Of a stretch of DNA of 64,000 nt, positions 58,270-64,000 are shown piece after piece. The stretch is from Ndongobacter massiliensis (GTDB lineage Bacteria; Bacillota; Clostridia; Tissierellales; Peptoniphilaceae): positions 1,494,840 through 1,558,839 of the forward strand of contig NZ_LT635480.1 in the NCBI RefSeq assembly GCF_900120375.1, written 5' to 3'. The notes under the pieces were generated by a model. That model was not told the origin of the DNA, made no database searches, and saw only the letters and a list, made by a program, of their open reading frames with translations. Each line of letters begins with the position of its first letter. The first letter of the stretch is position 1. The translations under genes and the position numbers were made by a program.

Positions 58270-60484
58270 TTTCCGCCTCCTGCTCGCTTGACGCTACTTC
58301 TCGGAGCCTTTCACCCAGTGAAGAATTACGCTGCAGAAGTTGATTGTTTCGAATCATGCGCGTCAGTACGTCGCGCTTTCCAACCAGCACCACCAGTTTT
58401 TTCGCGCGCGTAATCGCCGTATATAGGATGTTGCGCGTTAAGAGCAACGGCGAACCTGCCACTAAGGGCAGCACGACACAGGGAAATTCGGATCCCTGCG
58501 ACTTGTGCACCGTAATGGCATACGCGTGGGCAATCTCGAGCAGGCGTTCCGGTCCATATTCCGCAATGCGTCCCTCATACGAAATGCGTAGCGTGGACAA
58601 TTCCTCATTGACGTCGAGCACGATGCCGAAATCGCCATTAAAAATCCCCTGCCCCTCGCTGCCGTCTTCCGCCGTCCAACCCAACTCGTAGTCATTTTTT
58701 GTCTGCATGACTTTATCGCCCGCGCGAAATGTCTCCTGCTCCCGTGCGATCTGCGGACTTGTTGTTCGCTTCGGATTTAACGCACGTTGCAGTACGCGAT
58801 TGAGATTTTCCACTCCGCAGAGACCTTTTTTCGCTGGCGCCAACACCTGAATATCCTCATCCGCCGAAAATCCATAGTGTTCCGGCAAACGACGCGTCAC
58901 TAGATCTTCAACGATGTCGCAGGCGCTTTCCGGATCGGGCGCCGACAGGAAATAAAAGTCACCCTCCGCACGATTGAGCACCGGCGCGGCGCCGTGATTA
59001 ATGCGGTGGGCGTTCGATACGATGAGCGAGGTTTCTTCCTGCCGGAAAATCGTGTCGAGTGCAATCGTCGGAAGTGTTTTGGATTGAATGAGGTCGCGCA
59101 GTACATTGCCCGGTCCAACCGAGGGGAGTTGATCCACGTCGCCGACGAGGATGAGCCGACAATCCGAAGGTAGCCCTTTGAGCAAGCTGCCCATGAGCGC
59201 CACATCGATCATGCTCGCTTCATCCACAATCAGCGCTTCACATTCGAGCGGATCCTCTTCATTGTGTTGCGGCTCCAGCGCAAAACCTTCCCCGCCCTTG
59301 CTTCCGATCAGGCGATGAATCGTCGACGCGCTACGTCCCGTCGCCTCTTCCATGCGCTTTGCCGCACGCCCCGTCGGTGCCGCCAGAAGCGTCACCAATC
59401 CATTTTCGTCAAAAACCGAAAGAATAGCTCGAAGAATCGTCGTCTTGCCCGTACCGGGACCTCCGGTAATGACGACCACCGGTTCTTTTGCGGAAACGGC
59501 GATGGCACGCACCTGCGCCGGCGCAAGGTGCAGCCCCATGTGCCGCTCCACATCCGCCTCTTCCCATGTCAATGCTCCAATATGCCGCCGTTTGGACAAT
59601 ATCGTCAATTTTTGCGCGATGTCCTTTTCCGCCATGTACAAGGGCGTCAAATAAATGCGCTCCACCGCGGCTTCGGAATGCGGCAATTCTTCCCGGCGAA
59701 TCACGGTGGAAAGTTGCAGTTCAAATAACACTTCTTCGAGCTGCTCCGGCGCCGCGCCAAGCAAACCGGCCAACGCTTTTTCCAACTCCGCGCGCGTTAA
59801 AAAACAATGCCCCGCGTTGTTTGCCGCCTGCTGCAACAGGTAGACTACCGCTGCCTGGGCGCGAAAGGGCGAACGCGGATCCAACCCGTTTTTCTGCGCA
59901 ATGGCATCTGCGGTGCGAAATCCGACCCCTTCGATTTCCTGAATCAAGCGGTACGGATTCTCCGTAATGACGGTGCGCGTCGCCTCGCCGTACCGCCGAT
60001 AGATTGCCGCGGCGGTTTTCGGCCCAATCGAAAGCTCTTGCAAAAAGATTGCCGTTTGCCGCCCCGCCTCCTGCTCGACAATCGCCTGTCGAATAATTGC
60101 CGCTCGCTTTTTCCCGATGCCGCGAACGCGCAAGAGCGCCTTTTCGTCTTCTACAAGCACGCGGAGCGTTTCCGCACCGTACAGCGCAACCAATTTTTTT
60201 GCCGTCTTTTTTCCCACATGCGGAATCAGACCGGATCCCAGGTAGCGTTCCACCTGCTCCACCCCGGTCGGCACGCGCTTGGTTGCACGATGCACCTGCA
60301 ACTGCTCCCCATACTTCGGATGATAAACCAGATCGCCTTCCACACACCACGACTCGCCTTCGGCAATGGACAAAAAAACGCCCACGCAGGAAAGGGGACC
60401 GTCCTCAGTTGCCAAAGTCCACACTGTCCAGCCCGTTTCTTCCTTGCGAAAGCGTATTTTTTCTACCGTTCCTTCGAGTCGCAT
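58259..60484 (-). CDS. recD2: RecD2-type ATP-dependent DNA helicase
   Basis: A 741-residue SF1B helicase. The N-terminal region has OB-like and helix-hairpin-helix motifs (VRGIGKKRAAIIRQ, EGVGFRTADAIAQ), the helicase core has Walker A ITGGPGTGKTTILR, Walker B LIVDEASMIDVAL, GDVDQLPSVGPG and, at the C-terminus, YAITVHKSQGSEFPCVVLP. RecD2 lacks RecB/RecC partners and acts in repair and recombination. RBS GGAGGAGGC. Together with ComF it forms a DNA-uptake/repair pair. Confidence 0.94.
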   Translation of the reverse strand: MRLEGTVEKIRFRKEETGWTVWTLATEDGPLSCVGVFLSIAEGESWCVEGDLVYHPKYGEQLQVHRATKRVPTGVEQVERYLGSGLIPHVGKKTAKKLVALYGAETLRVLVEDEKALLRVRGIGKKRAAIIRQAIVEQEAGRQTAIFLQELSIGPKTAAAIYRRYGEATRTVITENPYRLIQEIEGVGFRTADAIAQKNGLDPRSPFRAQAAVVYLLQQAANNAGHCFLTRAELEKALAGLLGAAPEQLEEVLFELQLSTVIRREELPHSEAAVERIYLTPLYMAEKDIAQKLTILSKRRHIGALTWEEADVERHMGLHLAPAQVRAIAVSAKEPVVVITGGPGTGKTTILRAILSVFDENGLVTLLAAPTGRAAKRMEEATGRSASTIHRLIGSKGGEGFALEPQHNEEDPLECEALIVDEASMIDVALMGSLLKGLPSDCRLILVGDVDQLPSVGPGNVLRDLIQSKTLPTIALDTIFRQEETSLIVSNAHRINHGAAPVLNRAEGDFYFLSAPDPESACDIVEDLVTRRLPEHYGFSADEDIQVLAPAKKGLCGVENLNRVLQRALNPKRTTSPQIAREQETFRAGDKVMQTKNDYELGWTAEDGSEGQGIFNGDFGIVLDVNEELSTLRISYEGRIAEYGPERLLEIAHAYAITVHKSQGSEFPCVVLPLVAGSPLLLTRNILYTAITRAKKLVVLVGKRDVLTRMIRNNQLLQRNSSLGERLREVASSEQEAENVW

Positions 60485-60528
60485 GCCTCCTCCATACCGG
60501 CCGCCTTTTCGCTTGTTGCCGCGAAGGC

Positions 60529-61797
60529 TCAGACCTGCAGTCGCTCGACGTTTGCGCCCAATTTCCTCAACTTTTCTTCCAAATGGTAATAGCCGCGATC
60601 GATGTGGTAGACATCGTAGACTTCCGTAGTCCCGGTCGCAACCAATCCCGCAATGGTCAGCGCCGCACCGGCGCGCAGATCCGTCGCACGCACTTTTGCG
60701 CCCATCAGCTTCTGCACACCGCGAATCGAGGCTTCTTTGCCTTCGGTTACAATGAGCGCTCCCATCTTGTTCAATTCATCGACATGCATAAAGCGATTCT
60801 CAAAGACCGTCTCCTCGACGTGGCTCTGTCCCTCACATACCGTCATCAGGGCCATGAACTGCGCCTGCACATCGGTGGGGAAGCCGGGATACGGCAGCGT
60901 GCGAATTTTCGTGGCGTGCAAGGCCCCCTCGCCGTTGACTTCAATCACATCGCCGTCTTCATCAACCTGCACCGCACAACCGACTTCAATCAGTTTGGCA
61001 ATCACCGGCCGAATATGTGAAGCAATCGCATTTTCCACGCGCACCCGACCCCGCGTCATCGCCGCACCGACCAAAAATGTCGCCGCTTCAATGCGATCCG
61101 GAATGACGGTATGACTCGCTCCGTACAGTTTCGGTACGCCGGAAATCACAATGGTGCTGGTTCCCGCGCCGCGAATGCGCGCCCCCATTTTGTTCAAAAA
61201 ATTCGCCAAATCGACAATCTCCGGCTCTTTGGCTGCATTTTCAATGCGGCTTTCGCCCTTCGCCAAACTCGCCGCCATCATGATATTTTGCGTTGCCCCG
61301 ACCGACGGAAAATCCAAGTAGATATTGCTGCCTGTAAGACCTTCCGGCGGCGCGCTGGCTCCGATTTGTTCCGGTTCCTCGACAATGTGCGCACCTAAGG
61401 CGCGAAAGCCTTTCAAGTGCAGATCGACCGGCCGTTCGCCGATATTGCAACCGCCCGGGGTATGCGTATGCGTGTGCCCGAAGCGCGCCAGCAACGGTCC
61501 CAAAACGAGAAACGAAGCCCGCATCCGGTTCATCAGATGACCCGGCGCTTCCGTACAGTTGACCTCGCTTGCGTCAATGCGAATCGTCGTATCCGCTATG
61601 TATTCCACTTTCGCACCCAACGACCGCAAAACTTCGATCATCACTTCCACATCCCGCAACTGCGGAACTTCTTCCAACACAATTTCTTCCGTACCCAGCA
61701 AAGAGGCGGCAAGAATCGGCAGCGCGGCATTTTTCGCGCCGTCCACTTTAATCGTTCCTTGCAGCGGACCGCTCGATGCAATCCGGAAATATTCCAT
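60529..61797 (-). CDS. murA: UDP-N-acetylglucosamine 1-carboxyvinyltransferase MurA
   Basis: A 422-residue enzyme of the EPSP-synthase fold that makes the first committed peptidoglycan precursor. Lys22-Asn23 (DGAKNAALPIL) and Cys117 in PGGCNIG (the PEP- and fosfomycin-binding cysteine) are present, followed by RPVDLHLKGFRALGA and DRIEAATFLVGAAMTRG. A run HTHTHT just before the Cys loop is unusual. RBS GGAGGCG. Confidence 0.95.
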   Translation of the reverse strand: MEYFRIASSGPLQGTIKVDGAKNAALPILAASLLGTEEIVLEEVPQLRDVEVMIEVLRSLGAKVEYIADTTIRIDASEVNCTEAPGHLMNRMRASFLVLGPLLARFGHTHTHTPGGCNIGERPVDLHLKGFRALGAHIVEEPEQIGASAPPEGLTGSNIYLDFPSVGATQNIMMAASLAKGESRIENAAKEPEIVDLANFLNKMGARIRGAGTSTIVISGVPKLYGASHTVIPDRIEAATFLVGAAMTRGRVRVENAIASHIRPVIAKLIEVGCAVQVDEDGDVIEVNGEGALHATKIRTLPYPGFPTDVQAQFMALMTVCEGQSHVEETVFENRFMHVDELNKMGALIVTEGKEASIRGVQKLMGAKVRATDLRAGAALTIAGLVATGTTEVYDVYHIDRGYYHLEEKLRKLGANVERLQV

Positions 61798-61806
61798 AAG
61801 CGCCTC

Positions 61807-62847
61807 CTATTCCCGACCGATTTCGGCAATCAGTGCCGAAACCGCTTCTTCCTTTGTCGCCCAGGATGTACAGATGCGCACATGCACCGTATCCCTGTCT
61901 TCCCCAAAATCGCTGATTTCAAAGACAAATTTGCGGCTAAGCCGCTCGTAGGCCGTGCGCGGAAGTGCGAAAAACTGTTGATTCGTCAGCGAGTCCACAT
62001 CGGGTAAAAAACCCGCCTGTTCCAACGCCCGACGAATGCGGAGCGCCTGCTCCACCGCTTTTTTCGCATTGGAAAAATAGACACCCGACGCAAACGCCGC
62101 TTCATATTGCACACCGAGCAGCCGCCCCTTGGCAAGCATCCCGCCGCAGCGCTTGATGTGGTAGCGGAAATGCGGGAAACGTTCCGGACGATTGAGTACG
62201 ATCGCCTCGCCGAAGAGCAGACCCTGTTTGGTTCCGCCGATCGTAAAGGCGTCGCACAGCGAAACCAAGTCGCCCAATGTCATATCCGTCTCTGAGGAAG
62301 CGAGTGCATAGCCCAATCGCGCGCCGTCGACGAAAATGCCCACCCCGTACGGTTCACAAATTTCTTTGAGTTCCTGCAGCTGCGCCTTTGTATATAATCC
62401 GCCCAGCTCCGTACTCTGCGAAATATAGAGCATGCCGGGCATGACCATATGCTCGTTGCCTCCGTCTTTGAAATGCGCTTCCAAGGCTTTGCGCACAGAC
62501 TGCGGACAAACGCGTCCGACGGCATCGCCTTCGACAAGAAGGCATTTATGCCCCATCGCTTCAATGGCGCCGGTTTCATGCACATTGATGTGCCCCGTCG
62601 ACGTGCAGAGCACCCCCTGATATGGCGCCAATCCAGCGGTCAGAACGATGACATTCGCCTGCGTACCGCCCACGACGAAATGAATTTCCCCGTGAAAATC
62701 GCCCAGTTCCCGGACAATGGCGGCGCGCGCCGCTTCACAGTAGCGATCCTCGCCGTAGCCGGGCGTCTGCACCAGATTCGTATCTGTCAGTGCCTGCAAT
62801 ATCGCCGGATCGCAACCTTCGTGGTAATCACAACAGAAGTAGTACAT
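61807..62847 (-). CDS. Low-specificity L-threonine aldolase
   Basis: A 346-residue PLP fold-type I enzyme (beta-eliminating lyase family). It has HFVVGGTQANVIVLTAGL, HINVHETGAIEAMGHK, VYISQSTELGGLY-like ISQSTELGGLYTKAQL, and the PLP lysine in FTIGGTKQGLLFGEA. It splits L-threonine (and allo-threonine) into glycine and acetaldehyde, consistent with amino-acid fermentation. It begins 8 bases after upp and ends 9 bases before murA. Confidence 0.88.
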   Translation of the reverse strand: MYYFCCDYHEGCDPAILQALTDTNLVQTPGYGEDRYCEAARAAIVRELGDFHGEIHFVVGGTQANVIVLTAGLAPYQGVLCTSTGHINVHETGAIEAMGHKCLLVEGDAVGRVCPQSVRKALEAHFKDGGNEHMVMPGMLYISQSTELGGLYTKAQLQELKEICEPYGVGIFVDGARLGYALASSETDMTLGDLVSLCDAFTIGGTKQGLLFGEAIVLNRPERFPHFRYHIKRCGGMLAKGRLLGVQYEAAFASGVYFSNAKKAVEQALRIRRALEQAGFLPDVDSLTNQQFFALPRTAYERLSRKFVFEISDFGEDRDTVHVRICTSWATKEEAVSALIAEIGRE

Positions 62848-62855
62848 TGCGCCCC

Positions 62856-63485
62856 CTACTTGGTTCCGAAGAGCCGATCGCCGGCATCACCCAGACCCGG
62901 AACAATGTACGCATCTTCATTCAACTTTTCATCCACAGCCGCGAGGTAAATATCGACATCGGGATGTGCTTCGTTTACCGCTTTGATGCCCTCCGGCGCG
63001 CCAAGAATATTGACCATACGGATGGAACGGCAGCCGCGCTCTTTCAAAAAGTTGATCGCCGCAATTGCGGAACCGCCGGTTGCCAGCATCGGATCGAGCA
63101 CAAAAATTTCCCGCGAAGCGACATCCTTCGGCAATTTGCAGTAATATTCCACCGGCTTCAGCGTCTGCGGATCACGGTATAACCCAATGTGCCCGATCTT
63201 TGCCGTCGGAATAATTTCGACAAACCCGTCGACCATGCCCAGTCCGGCGCGCAAAATCGGTACAATGGCCAACTTTTTCCCGGCAAGGCGGTAACCCGTC
63301 GTCGGCGCAATCGGCGTTTCCACCGCATACGTCTCCAATTCAAGGTTGCGCGTCGCTTCATAGGCTTCCAGCGCTGAAATCTCGACGACCAACTTGCGAA
63401 ATTCATTGGTCCCCGTCGTCTTTTGCCGCAAAATCGACAATTTGTGTTTAATCAGCGGATGATCGAGTACTATCAATTTTCCCAT
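62856..63485 (-). CDS. upp: Uracil phosphoribosyltransferase
   Basis: A 209-residue salvage enzyme: [19 protein letters not shown], the PRTase signature [17 protein letters not shown] and the uracil-binding [11 protein letters not shown] at the C-terminus. It converts uracil and PRPP to UMP. Start at 63485 ([10 protein letters not shown]) with AAGGAG upstream. The start lies inside the 3' end of the Sua5 gene, with a 38-base overlap. Confidence 0.96.
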   Translation of the reverse strand: MGKLIVLDHPLIKHKLSILRQKTTGTNEFRKLVVEISALEAYEATRNLELETYAVETPIAPTTGYRLAGKKLAIVPILRAGLGMVDGFVEIIPTAKIGHIGLYRDPQTLKPVEYYCKLPKDVASREIFVLDPMLATGGSAIAAINFLKERGCRSIRMVNILGAPEGIKAVNEAHPDVDIYLAAVDEKLNEDAYIVPGLGDAGDRLFGTK

Positions 63486-64000
63486 GGTTTTCTCCTTCCA
63501 GGTTTTGCACATGCCCGCCCGCAGATTTTCGCAGCCGGTTCATAATGGAAATCGCATATTCGCTTGTTTCAGCAATTCCTGCGCCGAAAATGACATCGAC
63601 GCCTGCGCGGTCCATCGCGCGCAGCTTGGTATACATCCCCCGGGCCATGCTGTCAAGGTCGCCCGGTTTCCCCCAAAACTCAACAAAATCCGCATCTTCG
63701 CTTGCCATTCCCTCGAAAAGTAAGACGCCGACGCGTTTTCCCTCCGCCTTGGCTTGTCGCACCGCTTCCTCAAGGCGTTGTTCGACTTGCGCCCCACATA
63801 CATCCGGCGCGCCCACATAGACCGTAAGGGGCGCTTTCGGCGCATAGTGGCGATACTTTTGTCCCGGCGAACGCGGCACCTGATGTGCTCCGACCAGCGC
63901 CGGGTCCATGGCCACCCTTCCGAGCCAAGGCGCGAAATCCGCCGGCGTATAGTAGCCCGGGCGCAAAATAACCGGCGGTCCGGTTACATCCAGCACGGTC
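63448..64000 (-). CDS. sua5: Sua5-type threonylcarbamoyl-AMP synthase, C-terminal part (runs off the window)
   Basis: The last 183 residues of a gene that begins beyond the window. STVLDVTG-like [15 protein letters not shown] is the end of the YrdC domain, [14 protein letters not shown]-like [17 protein letters not shown] is the linker, and the Sua5 C-terminal domain follows (LTVYVG to [13 protein letters not shown]). The enzyme makes threonylcarbamoyl-AMP for t6A37 in ANN-decoding tRNAs. The last 20 residues, beyond AGG, are unusual and encoded within the upp overlap. Confidence 0.9.
   Translation of the reverse strand, partial: TVLDVTGPPVILRPGYYTPADFAPWLGRVAMDPALVGAHQVPRSPGQKYRHYAPKAPLTVYVGAPDVCGAQVEQRLEEAVRQAKAEGKRVGVLLFEGMASEDADFVEFWGKPGDLDSMARGMYTKLRAMDRAGVDVIFGAGIAETSEYAISIMNRLRKSAGGHVQNLEGENHGKIDSTRSSAD

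Noticed and set aside
61460-61480. Repetitive HTHTHT stretch in MurA as a possible sequencing error
   Set aside because: The frame is maintained and the catalytic Cys loop follows normally, so it is taken as a natural variant.
1-64000. CRISPR arrays, prophage or toxin-antitoxin systems
   Set aside because: No regularly spaced repeats, cas, phage structural or toxin-antitoxin families were recognised anywhere in the window.

Overview
The window is a gene-dense bacterial chromosome segment of roughly 50% GC. It suggests a Gram-positive anaerobe of the Bacillota (Clostridia/Tissierellia type). The reasons are the strong AGGAGG-type ribosome binding sites, Bacillus-style TTTACA Pho boxes in front of pst, lipoprotein-anchored binding proteins, the absence of outer-membrane genes, and many amino-acid and peptide functions (two branched-chain-type ABC transporters, methionine gamma-lyase, threonine aldolase, several peptidases). 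A Peptoniphilaceae-like, amino-acid-fermenting organism would fit, but the exact taxon is an inference. Most genes lie on the minus strand. No CRISPR array, prophage or intact insertion sequence was seen.

Layout. 1-2.1 kb: start of a methylthioribose kinase gene (mtnK, cut by the window edge), a divergent DeoR regulator and a YpfJ-type zinc protease. 2.2-9.3 kb: one long minus-strand operon, livJ-livH-livM-livG-livF followed by a split transketolase and an RpiB-type isomerase, with a consensus promoter at one end and a strong terminator at the other. 9.7-13.4 kb: MBL hydrolase, M20 amidohydrolase and DUF1097 membrane protein behind a decayed PLP lyase gene, with a decayed divergent LysR regulator. 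13.5-16.2 kb: a PEP carboxykinase and a frameshifted DUF2254 gene. 16.2-22.6 kb: complete pstSCAB-phoU-phoP-phoR phosphate regulon under a Pho box. 22.6-33 kb: apbE, DUF3825, pepC, tandem PPK2, a lipoprotein, tRNA-Val, degV, DUF1002, glycerate kinase, a GNAT enzyme and a DUF368 (PopT) lipid-phosphate translocase.

34-41.6 kb: a second LIV-type transporter followed by a fused binding-protein/permease and its ATPase. 41.8-44.6 kb: plus-strand NYN-LOTUS protein, a PfkB-fold protein lacking its catalytic GAGD motif, and a glycosylasparaginase-like hydrolase. 44.7-47.6 kb: DUF5711, a nuclease/P-loop protein with an abnormal Walker A, and TrmL. Then come a transposase relic, an NhaC antiporter-methionine gamma-lyase pair with an attenuator-like leader, HtrA, GalU, an S9 peptidase, a D-2-hydroxyacid dehydrogenase, and a housekeeping run (ComF, RecD2, MurA, threonine aldolase, Upp, Sua5).

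Best candidates for something new are: the LIV transporter operon carrying pentose-phosphate enzymes; the fused binding protein-permease; the PfkB pseudokinase next to an RNA-processing-type NYN-LOTUS protein; the lysine-less P-loop/nuclease protein; and the leader peptide plus attenuator in front of methionine gamma-lyase-nhaC. All functional links are inferences from sequence and context.
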